Assembly (NCBI GenBank): GCA_902797125.1
Contig: CADBRS010000018.1
Coordinates: 1 to 5,775 of the forward strand
DNA length: 5,775 nt
Source of the DNA: an uncultured Ruminococcus sp.
GTDB taxonomy: Bacteria; Bacillota; Clostridia; Oscillospirales; CAG-272
Direction of reading: 5' to 3'
The notes below the pieces were generated by a model. It was given only the letters and a program-made list of their open reading frames with translations. It searched no databases and was not told the origin of the DNA. How positions within the stretch are numbered: the first letter of the stretch is position 1; the number at the start of each line of letters is the position of its first letter. Both the position numbers and the translations under genes were made by a program. Below, one piece after another: positions 1-5,775 of the stretch.

Positions 1-7
1 GAGGGCG

Positions 8-2212
8 ATGAGCGTGTCCACAATCAACAGGATGACGTTGACAAAAGCATACAAGCGCTGGAAAATGCTGAGCGATCAAAATGATCCCGCAGAGCGTCAG
101 ATCATTTCCGAACTGTCCGAAAAACTCGGCGTATCGATGATCACAGCGACGCTGCTGCATAACAGGGGATATTCAGATCCCGAGAAGGCAGAGGCTTTTC
201 TGAACTGCGACGACACAGTCTTTCATGACCCCTTCCTTCTGAACGATATCGAGCCCGCCCTTGAACGGCTGGACAGAGCTATCAAAAATCATGAGCATAT
301 TGCCATATATGGCGACTATGATGTAGACGGCGTCACGTCTGTGACATTGCTTTATCTGTATCTTTGTTCGCTTCACGCGGATGCCGAATACTACATTCCC
401 AATCGTGGAAAACAGGGCTATGGGGTCTCAAAGATCGCGTTGGATTCTCTGCATGAGCACGGGGTCAACCTGATCATTACGGTCGACACCGGTGTCACGG
501 CCTGTGATGAATGTGACTATGCCAAGGCATTGGGAATGGAGATGATCATCACGGATCATCACGAGTGTCAGAAATCATTGCCTGCCGCAGTGGCCGTGAT
601 CAATCCGCATCGCCCCGATTCGACTTACCCGTACACGGATCTCGCCGGAGTGGGCGTCATTTTCAAAGTTATTTGCGCACATGCCGAAAGACGGGCCAAC
701 GAGGAAGGCCGGGACGTCGTCAGAGCCATCAAGGAATTATGTTATAAATATGCCGATCTGGTGGCGATCGGGACGATCGCCGACGTCATGCCTCTGACGG
801 ATGAAAACCGTTTGATCGTGAAACTGGGCCTTTCTTTCATGAATTCTTCCACGCGGTTGGGTTTGGATGCCCTCCTTCGGGAATCGAAGCAGGCCAGAAA
901 AAAGATCACAACGACAACGATCGGGTTCAATATCGCCCCCAGGCTGAACGCCGCGGGGCGGATCGATTCCGCATCGAAAGCGGTCGAACTGTTGCTGTCC
1001 GAAGATTCGGCCACAGCGACAGCCAGAGCCAAACTCCTCTGTTCCATGAACGACAAAAGGAAAGAGGAGGAAAGCATCATTGCCAAGGAAGCTGAGGAGC
1101 TGATTCGGACGCAATGCGATCTTGAAAAAGACCATTTTATTGTCCTGACCAAGGACAACTGGAGACAGGGCGTCATCGGTGTCGTCGTGTCCAGACTGAC
1201 CGAGACCTACGGTTTGCCTGCCATCCTGATCTCGTTTGACGGGATCGGCGATCAAAAGCCTCAGGGATCCGATCTGGGAAAAGGCTCGGGAAGAAGTATC
1301 CGGGGGTTGAATCTGGCCAGAACGCTTCAGCGGTGCAGTGATATCCTTCAGGAATCCGGAGGACATGAACTCGCTGCGGGCCTGACCGTGCGGCGGGATA
1401 AGATCGATGAATTGCGTAAGCGGCTCAACGTCTATGCCGCAGAAGATCTGGGGCAGAACGACATCATCCCCGAATTGGAAGCAGACTATATCATTACTCC
1501 GGCAGAGATCTCCGAAGATCTCGTCAACGAAGCTGCCCGACTCGAGCCGTACGGGATCAAGAATCCGGTCCCCCAGTTCGTGATGCAGGATCTGACTGTC
1601 ATGCGCATGATGGATCTGAAGGAAGGCATGCACACCAAACTCTTTTTGAGGGCAAGGGACGGCTCGGAATATGAAGGCGTTTGGTTTGGAAAATCCATGG
1701 CCGATCTGGATTTCGTGGTCAATCAGCATGTGGACGTGCTGTTCCAGCTGACCATCAACGAATACAGAGGCCAAAGCAACCTGCAAATGGTGATCCAGGA
1801 TATTCATTATCCTGACCGGGTCATGAAAGAGTTCGAATACTGGTCTGCCCGGTATCGGGAAATCGCTGCCGGCGGCGCAATCGGCCCGGATGAGTCGGTC
1901 ATTCCGACCCGTGACGATCTGGGAAGGATCTATTCTTTCCTGAAAAAGACCAGCCAGTATATGCGCCGGCAGATGGCCGAGTTGACGATCCTGGAAGGTG
2001 TCAATTTGAGCTGCGATTCGGACTTCGAAAAGATGAACTATGCCAAGTTCAAATTCGGCATGGCGGTCCTGAATGAACTGAAAGTCATTCAGACCGAGGA
2101 CAGTGAGACCGGAAGGATCACTTTCAAAATGCCGTATCACGCGCAACGGGCAACCATCGAAAAGTCGGAAATACTAAAACGATTGAAAGGACAATCCGGG
2201 GTACAACCCTGA
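8..2212 (+). CDS. recJ: Single-stranded-DNA-specific exonuclease RecJ
   Basis: RecJ degrades single-stranded DNA 5' to 3' in the cytoplasm during recombinational and mismatch/base-excision repair. The 734-residue product shows the DHH phosphoesterase motifs in order: YGDYDVDG (101-108), TVDTG (158-162), TDHHE (182-186) and GTIADVMPL (255-264), which supply the metal-binding Asp/His residues. A DHHA1 domain follows, with NWRQGVIG (384-391), SGRS (427-430) and GGHELAAGLT (451-460). Residues ~485-600 fit the RecJ OB fold, and ~605-734 are a C-terminal extension of the kind found in long Firmicutes RecJ (E. coli RecJ is 577 aa, B. subtilis about 786). All catalytic residues appear intact. The N-terminus is uncertain: the frame is open to the window edge, ATG at 8 has GAGGG only 2 nt upstream, GTG at 14 is better spaced (8 nt), and ATG at 32 just precedes the conserved-looking KRWKML. 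The family call is very safe; the exact start is not. Confidence 0.96.
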   Translation: MSVSTINRMTLTKAYKRWKMLSDQNDPAERQIISELSEKLGVSMITATLLHNRGYSDPEKAEAFLNCDDTVFHDPFLLNDIEPALERLDRAIKNHEHIAIYGDYDVDGVTSVTLLYLYLCSLHADAEYYIPNRGKQGYGVSKIALDSLHEHGVNLIITVDTGVTACDECDYAKALGMEMIITDHHECQKSLPAAVAVINPHRPDSTYPYTDLAGVGVIFKVICAHAERRANEEGRDVVRAIKELCYKYADLVAIGTIADVMPLTDENRLIVKLGLSFMNSSTRLGLDALLRESKQARKKITTTTIGFNIAPRLNAAGRIDSASKAVELLLSEDSATATARAKLLCSMNDKRKEEESIIAKEAEELIRTQCDLEKDHFIVLTKDNWRQGVIGVVVSRLTETYGLPAILISFDGIGDQKPQGSDLGKGSGRSIRGLNLARTLQRCSDILQESGGHELAAGLTVRRDKIDELRKRLNVYAAEDLGQNDIIPELEADYIITPAEISEDLVNEAARLEPYGIKNPVPQFVMQDLTVMRMMDLKEGMHTKLFLRARDGSEYEGVWFGKSMADLDFVVNQHVDVLFQLTINEYRGQSNLQMVIQDIHYPDRVMKEFEYWSARYREIAAGGAIGPDESVIPTRDDLGRIYSFLKKTSQYMRRQMAELTILEGVNLSCDSDFEKMNYAKFKFGMAVLNELKVIQTEDSETGRITFKMPYHAQRATIEKSEILKRLKGQSGVQP

Positions 2213-2215
2213 AGG
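2211..2215 (+). promoter_or_regulatory. Ribosome binding site of rel
   Basis: GAAGG lies 7 nt before ATG 2223 and overlaps the last two bases of the recJ stop codon TGA (2210-2212). It is a moderate Shine-Dalgarno (AAGG core) and fixes the rel start at 2223. The position inside the recJ stop suggests that translation of the two genes is coupled. Confidence 0.65.
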
Positions 2216-2222
2216 TTTTGTC

Positions 2223-4439
2223 ATGGAAGCAACTGCTCATACAGATATCACCCCGTTGATCCAGATGTTGGAGGCAACAGGGAAGAATTATAATGTGAGT
2301 AAAATCGTCCAGGCCTACGAGTATGCGAAAGCTCTCCATGAAGGGCAGTTTCGCGCCAGCGGCGAGGCGTATATCTCACACCCTATTGCGGTTGCAGAGA
2401 TCGTGGCGGGGCTGGAACTGGACACGGATTCCATTTGCGCTGCCCTTTTACACGATACGGTAGAAGACTGCTCGGACAAGACGAATATCAAGGATATCGA
2501 AAAGAAGTTCGGCTCCGACGTCGCCATGATGGTGGACGGCCTGACCAAGATCGTCACCCTCAACGTCGACGACATGGAAGAGGCGCACATTGAAAATCTG
2601 CGGAAAATGCTTCTGGCCATGTCCAAAGACATCCGGGTCATTTTCATCAAGCTTTGCGACAGACTCCACAATATGCGGACCTTGAGTGCCAAACCCGAAG
2701 AGAAGCGGAGGATCACCGCGCTCGAAACCATGCAGGTCTATGCACCGCTGGCTCACCGTCTGGGTATGCAAAAGATCAAGACCGAACTCGAGAACCTGGG
2801 GCTCCAGTATCTGGATCCGATCGGATATGAAGAAGTCAAGACGAGCATCGAACAAAAATACGGGAAGAGCATCGGACTGATCGAAAAGATCAGAGAGGAT
2901 ATCTCGAAGAAACTACAGGAGGCGGGTATCCACTTTGCGCTGGAAGGCCGCATCAAATCGGTTTACAGTATTTATAAGAAAATGTACAACCAGAACAAGA
3001 GTTTCGATGAGATCTACGATTTTTACGCACTCCGAGTCATCGTGGATACGGAGCTGGAATGCTATACTGCATTGGGACTCATTCACGAGATGTACAATTC
3101 CGTTCCGGGTCGTTTCAAAGATTATATTTCAACGCCTAAACCCAACTTATACAGTTCTCTCCATACGACGGTCATCGGACGGGACGGTATTCCGTTTGAA
3201 GTGCAGATCCGGACCTGGAAAATGCACTATACGGCTGAATACGGTATAGCTGCCCACTGGAAATATAAATCCGGTGTCACCTCGAAAGAGGAGATGGACC
3301 GGAAACTCGAATGGATCGCCAAACTGGTCGAGATCGAGGACGGCACAAGAGATCCGGACGAATTCATGAACGCATTGAAAACGGATATCTTCCATGACGA
3401 AGTTTTCGTTTTCACGCCGAAAGGCGACGTGATCCAACTGGCTCAGGGATCGACAGTCATCGACTTTGCCTATGCCATCCACTCGGAAGTCGGCAATAAA
3501 ATGGTCGGCGCCAAGATCAACGGCATGATCGTTCCCCTGGAAAAAATGCCTCAGAACGGGGATATCATCGAGATCATTACGTCCGCTTCTTCCAAAGGAC
3601 CCAGCCGAGACTGGCTGAACCTGGTCAAGACCTCGGACGCGAGAAACAAGATCCGCTCCTGGTTCAAAAAGGAAAAGAGGGCAGACAATATTTTGGCCGG
3701 CAAAGCCATGCTCGACAGCGCTGTCAAGTCGCTGGATCGAAACCTGACCGAAACTCAAAAAGGGCAACTGTACTCATCCCTGGCCACCCGTGTCGGGTAT
3801 GCCAGCGCAGATGATCTTTTCAATGTGCTCGGTTTCGGAGGCATGTCGGTCCTGCGGCTGACTTCCAGACTCAAAGAAGAATACAACAAACTGTTCCCGC
3901 CCGAGGCGCCTGAAGAAAAGATCAAGGATGTTTCCATGGTCCCGGTCGTCAGCAAGTTGAAAACGGCCAAGAACGGGACGCACGTCATCGTGGACGGGGA
4001 AGACGGATGCGCCGTCAAGTTTGCCAAATGCTGCAACCCTCTGCCCGGAGACGATATCATCGGATTTGTTACAAAAGGATACGGGATTTCCATCCACAAA
4101 AAAGACTGCCCGAACGTGCAGGCCAATCTGGGCCAGGAATCCGAAACCAAACGTTGGGTCACGGCCGAGTGGGATGATTCCGTTTCTTCATCCAATGCCG
4201 AATATGAGGCTCAGATCCAGATCACCGCGATCCAGTCGATCCATCTTTTGTCTGACGTGACCGCCGCACTGGCCGAGTTGAAAGTTTCGATTTTGCAGAT
4301 CAATTCCAGAAAGATCGACAGAGACCGGATCCTTCTGAGCTTGAAGATCGGATGCAGAGACGTCAACCACTATGGAAATATTGTCAAAAAACTGAAAGAT
4401 CTGTCCGGCGTTTTGGAAGTCGGCAGAGGTTTTTCGTGA
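2223..4439 (+). CDS. relA: Bifunctional (p)ppGpp synthetase/hydrolase Rel (RelA/SpoT homologue)
   Basis: Long Rel enzyme (738 aa, normal length) that makes (p)ppGpp from ATP and GDP/GTP on stalled ribosomes and also hydrolyses it. The HD hydrolase domain (about 25-190) keeps R44, H53, LLHDTVED (75-82; H77, D78, E81, D82) and CDRLHNMRTL (145-154; D146, N150). The synthetase domain (about 240-345) shows GRIKSVYSIYKKM (242-254), IYDFYALRVI (264-273, Mg-binding D266), NLYSSLHTTV (308-317) and FEVQIRT (325-331, E326). RFKD at 297-300 is the RXKD form seen in bifunctional Rel/SpoT, not the acidic EXDD form of synthetase-only RelA. Then come TGS (about 391-455), a helical region, the zinc-finger/RIS segment with C596, C603, C604, H625 and C629, and a C-terminal ACT domain (about 663-735). 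It starts 10 nt after recJ, with no apt between. One oddity: SGEAY (46-50) where SGEPY is usual. In Firmicutes this single enzyme normally does both reactions, often beside small synthetases elsewhere. Confidence 0.97.
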   Translation: MEATAHTDITPLIQMLEATGKNYNVSKIVQAYEYAKALHEGQFRASGEAYISHPIAVAEIVAGLELDTDSICAALLHDTVEDCSDKTNIKDIEKKFGSDVAMMVDGLTKIVTLNVDDMEEAHIENLRKMLLAMSKDIRVIFIKLCDRLHNMRTLSAKPEEKRRITALETMQVYAPLAHRLGMQKIKTELENLGLQYLDPIGYEEVKTSIEQKYGKSIGLIEKIREDISKKLQEAGIHFALEGRIKSVYSIYKKMYNQNKSFDEIYDFYALRVIVDTELECYTALGLIHEMYNSVPGRFKDYISTPKPNLYSSLHTTVIGRDGIPFEVQIRTWKMHYTAEYGIAAHWKYKSGVTSKEEMDRKLEWIAKLVEIEDGTRDPDEFMNALKTDIFHDEVFVFTPKGDVIQLAQGSTVIDFAYAIHSEVGNKMVGAKINGMIVPLEKMPQNGDIIEIITSASSKGPSRDWLNLVKTSDARNKIRSWFKKEKRADNILAGKAMLDSAVKSLDRNLTETQKGQLYSSLATRVGYASADDLFNVLGFGGMSVLRLTSRLKEEYNKLFPPEAPEEKIKDVSMVPVVSKLKTAKNGTHVIVDGEDGCAVKFAKCCNPLPGDDIIGFVTKGYGISIHKKDCPNVQANLGQESETKRWVTAEWDDSVSSSNAEYEAQIQITAIQSIHLLSDVTAALAELKVSILQINSRKIDRDRILLSLKIGCRDVNHYGNIVKKLKDLSGVLEVGRGFS

Positions 4440-4446
4440 GGTGATC
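4438..4446 (+). promoter_or_regulatory. Strong ribosome binding site of dtd, embedded in the rel stop codon
   Basis: GAGGTGATC is a 9-nt perfect complement to the 3' end of bacterial 16S rRNA (complement AGGAGGTGATC). Its first two bases are the GA of the rel TGA stop codon (4437-4439). It ends 2 nt before ATG 4449; measured from the GAGG core the gap is 7 nt. It is by far the best Shine-Dalgarno in the window and settles the dtd start. Confidence 0.85.
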
Positions 4447-4448
4447 TG

Positions 4449-4916
4449 ATGAGAGCGGTTATTCAACGGGTCAGCGAGGCATCAGTTCATGTGGACGGGG
4501 AACTGATCGGTTCCTGTCGGGAAGGATTGCTAGTGCTTCTCGGCGTCGGCCCTGACGATACGCCTGCCATGGCGGATGCCATGCTGGGCAAGATCCTGAG
4601 ATTACGGATCTTTAAGGATGAAAACGGCAAGATGAACCGTTCAGTCCAGGATATCGGCGGCGAGATGCTGCTGATTTCTCAGTTTACATTGTACGCAGAC
4701 TGCACGCACGGAAACCGTCCTGCTTTTACAGGCGCAGGGCAGCCGGATGCGGCTGAAAGACTGTATGAATATATGTTGGCCAAAGCTCAGGAGGCGCTTT
4801 CTCACGTGGGACACGGAGTGTTCGGCGCAGATATGAAAGTGTCGCTTTGCAACGACGGGCCGGTGACCATATGTCTGGACAGTTCGGAGCTGTTCAGAAA
4901 CGGAGTGAAACCATGA
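4449..4916 (+). CDS. dtd: D-aminoacyl-tRNA deacylase (Dtd)
   Basis: Dtd hydrolyses D-aminoacyl-tRNAs, and also Gly-tRNA(Ala), recycling tRNA and keeping D-amino acids out of proteins. It is a cytoplasmic homodimer. The 155-residue product is slightly longer than the usual ~145-150. It begins MRAVIQRVSEASVHV, typical of the family, and carries both signature motifs: SQFTLYAD (77-84, with T80) and NDGPVTI (135-141), which includes the Gly-cisPro pair G137-P138 that screens substrate chirality. GNRPAF (88-93) and GVFGADMKVSL (123-133) are also family-like. His122 sits where I expect Thr (usual ...TGxFGA...). ATG at 4449 is supported by a strong Shine-Dalgarno at 4438-4446. The gene follows rel by 9 nt and overlaps hemZ by 4 nt, so it is very likely in one transcript with both. 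The rel-dtd pairing is conserved in Firmicutes. Confidence 0.96.
   Translation: MRAVIQRVSEASVHVDGELIGSCREGLLVLLGVGPDDTPAMADAMLGKILRLRIFKDENGKMNRSVQDIGGEMLLISQFTLYADCTHGNRPAFTGAGQPDAAERLYEYMLAKAQEALSHVGHGVFGADMKVSLCNDGPVTICLDSSELFRNGVKP
4902..4905 (+). promoter_or_regulatory. Ribosome binding site of hemZ inside dtd
   Basis: GGAG (extended as GGAGTGA) within the last codons of dtd, 7 nt before ATG 4913. With the 4-nt ATGA stop/start overlap it supports this start and termination-reinitiation coupling of hemZ to dtd. Confidence 0.7.
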
Positions 4917-5775
4917 TTGTAAAAATCAACGGAAAAATCAATCATTTTTATGTACAGACGCTCTGTATGATCTTTTTCCCGGGTGTCAAATTTCCTGCAG
5001 ACGAGCAGCCTGCGCCGAACGTTCCCGAACTGGTGCTGGACATCGACGATCAGCCGGACAGCGTTTACGCGAAGGCCCTGATGAGTTTCGACGGGCAGAG
5101 TGCGTCGGGCGATGCCACGATTTTAAAAACGCATGAAGAAACCGCGGAACGGACGGTCAAAAAAGCCGCCGGAACAGCGGTTCTGGCCGCAGGGAGCAAA
5201 TTGCTGAATTATAAACCTACATGGGGCATACTCACAGGTGTCAGACCGTCCAAAATCGTTTCTGACATGCTGAACAAGGGGATCAGCAAGACCCGCATCA
5301 AGAAGGTCCTGACGTCTGAATACGGGACGCTGCCTAGAAAAGCGGCTTTGGCTATCGACGTGGCTCTGAACGAACAGAAGATCTGCAAGAACCAAAGTCC
5401 GAAAAACTGCAGTCTGTACATTTCTATCCCGTTTTGTCCGACCAAATGCGGATACTGCTCATTCGTTTCCTACTCATCCAAAAGGCTTTTGTCCCTAATT
5501 CCGGAGTATTTGGAAAAACTGTGCCTGGAGATCAAATCCAGGATGGATACCGCCAAAAGCCTGGGGCTCAATGTTTGCACGGTATATATAGGCGGCGGAA
5601 CACCCACGATTCTTGACCCTGCTCAGCTGACCAAACTGCTGACCGTCATTGCTCAGAATGTCGATATCCCGTCTCTGGAAGAGTTTACGCTTGAGGGCGG
5701 AAGACCGGATACGATCACAGCTGAAAAACTGAAGATCGCGTCTGAATTCGGCGTGACCCGGATCAGCGTCAACCC
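4913..5775 (+). CDS. hemZ: HemZ-type radical SAM protein (coproporphyrinogen III oxidase/dehydrogenase family), 3' truncated by window
   Basis: An open frame of 287 complete codons starts at ATG 4913 and runs off the right edge; HemZ proteins are usually close to 500 aa, so roughly the C-terminal 40% is missing here. The N-terminal ~165 residues are the HemZ-specific region, with FFPG (21-24), WGILTGVRPSKI (104-115) and KAALAIDVALNEQKI (143-157). The radical SAM core follows: LYISIPFCPTKCGYCSF with the 4Fe-4S cysteines C175, C179, C182 (CxxxCxxC), YIGGGTPT (225-232, the SAM-binding glycine-rich motif), EFTLEGGRPDT (257-267) and TRISVNP at the edge. HemZ is annotated as an oxygen-independent coproporphyrinogen III oxidase, but it lacks the fourth Cys of HemN (F184 stands there), so that reaction is an annotation rather than something this sequence proves. 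HemW-like haem handling or an unknown reaction are alternatives. Start choice rests on GGAG at 4902-4905 and the ATGA overlap with dtd. Confidence 0.9.
   Translation, partial: MIVKINGKINHFYVQTLCMIFFPGVKFPADEQPAPNVPELVLDIDDQPDSVYAKALMSFDGQSASGDATILKTHEETAERTVKKAAGTAVLAAGSKLLNYKPTWGILTGVRPSKIVSDMLNKGISKTRIKKVLTSEYGTLPRKAALAIDVALNEQKICKNQSPKNCSLYISIPFCPTKCGYCSFVSYSSKRLLSLIPEYLEKLCLEIKSRMDTAKSLGLNVCTVYIGGGTPTILDPAQLTKLLTVIAQNVDIPSLEEFTLEGGRPDTITAEKLKIASEFGVTRISVN

Larger units (their letters stand above)
8..5775 (+). other. Probable single transcription unit recJ-rel-dtd-hemZ
   Basis: All four genes point the same way. The junctions are +10 nt, +9 nt and -4 nt, none with room for a promoter or a stem-loop plus T-run. 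The promoter must be upstream of the window and the operon continues to the right. In related Firmicutes secD/secF often lie upstream of recJ, and hisS/aspS follow further downstream; neither can be seen here. Cotranscription is inference from spacing. Confidence 0.75.

Noticed and set aside
38..66. TTGACA at 38-43, 17 nt before GAAAAT at 61-66, resembling a sigma-70/A promoter
   Set aside because: It lies inside the recJ coding region and would give a transcript lacking the recJ start. The -10 match is only 4 of 6, and a TTGACA is expected by chance a few times in a window of this size on two strands.
737..2146. A 469-codon open frame on the - strand inside recJ
   Set aside because: It lies in exact codon register with recJ, so its stops can arise only from sense TTA, CTA and TCA codons, which this genome uses rarely. 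Its translation shows no recognisable domain, whereas the recJ strand has all family motifs. The long - strand frames inside rel (3147-3767, 2448-2855, 3774-4097, 4188-4466) have the same register and the same explanation.
2181..2196. GATTG-AAAGGA-CAATC inverted repeat near the end of recJ, considered as a terminator or regulatory hairpin
   Set aside because: Only a 5-bp stem, with no T-run after it and inside coding sequence. The AAAGGA in the loop is too far from the rel start to be its ribosome binding site.
2223..4439. Synthetase-only RelA or a degraded hydrolase
   Set aside because: All HD residues (H53, H77, D78, E81, D82, D146, N150) are present and the synthetase carries RFKD, the bifunctional form.
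5123..5445. Two small - strand frames and a + strand frame (5434-5616) inside hemZ
   Set aside because: They overlap the radical SAM gene whose motifs are unmistakable, they have no plausible ribosome binding site that I can see, and they resemble no family.
1..5775. A novel defence, toxin-antitoxin or signalling system built from the DHH phosphoesterase plus the (p)ppGpp synthetase
   Set aside because: The DHH protein is a full canonical RecJ and the synthetase a full housekeeping Rel in their usual Firmicutes gene order; nothing accessory, foreign or repeat-associated is present.

Overview
This window is a compact, single-strand run of four housekeeping genes on the + strand with almost no intergenic DNA: recJ (5' edge of the window), a bifunctional (p)ppGpp synthetase/hydrolase rel (relA/spoT homologue), dtd (D-aminoacyl-tRNA deacylase), and the first ~288 codons of a hemZ-type radical SAM gene that runs off the right edge. 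The order recJ-(apt)-rel-dtd-(...)-hemZ is the one known from Firmicutes, and the HemZ-type protein plus long (>700 aa) RecJ fit Clostridia best, perhaps an Oscillospirales/Ruminococcaceae-like anaerobe. That placement is inference from gene order and protein style, not from a search. Base composition looks near 50% G+C by eye, and ribosome binding sites are of the Shine-Dalgarno type.

Layout: recJ 8-2212 (its true start may lie at 8, 14 or 32, or upstream of the window); 10-nt gap; rel 2223-4439; 9-nt gap whose sequence, together with the rel stop codon, forms a near-perfect Shine-Dalgarno for dtd; dtd 4449-4916; 4-nt ATGA overlap; hemZ 4913->5775 (3' truncated by the window). No stretch longer than 10 nt lies outside a gene, and I see no terminator, internal promoter, tRNA, repeat, CRISPR or mobile element. 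All four genes are therefore probably cotranscribed from a promoter upstream of the window.

How they relate: RecJ is a 5'-3' single-strand DNA exonuclease in repair; Rel sets the level of (p)ppGpp on amino-acid starvation; Dtd removes D-amino acids (and glycine wrongly put on tRNA-Ala) from tRNA; HemZ is a radical SAM enzyme of the HemN/HemW superfamily. Rel and Dtd share a link to the state of tRNA charging, but otherwise the grouping is a conserved housekeeping neighbourhood, not a dedicated system. What differs from the textbook Firmicutes order is the lack of apt between recJ and rel, and the lack of any gene between dtd and hemZ.

I looked for an undescribed system and did not find one. 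The points worth a second look are modest: the condensed gene order, a HemZ whose iron-sulfur motif lacks the fourth cysteine of HemN, two family-motif substitutions (Rel Ala49, Dtd His122), a ribosome binding site built into a stop codon, the ambiguous recJ start, and a marked excess of GATC tetramers.
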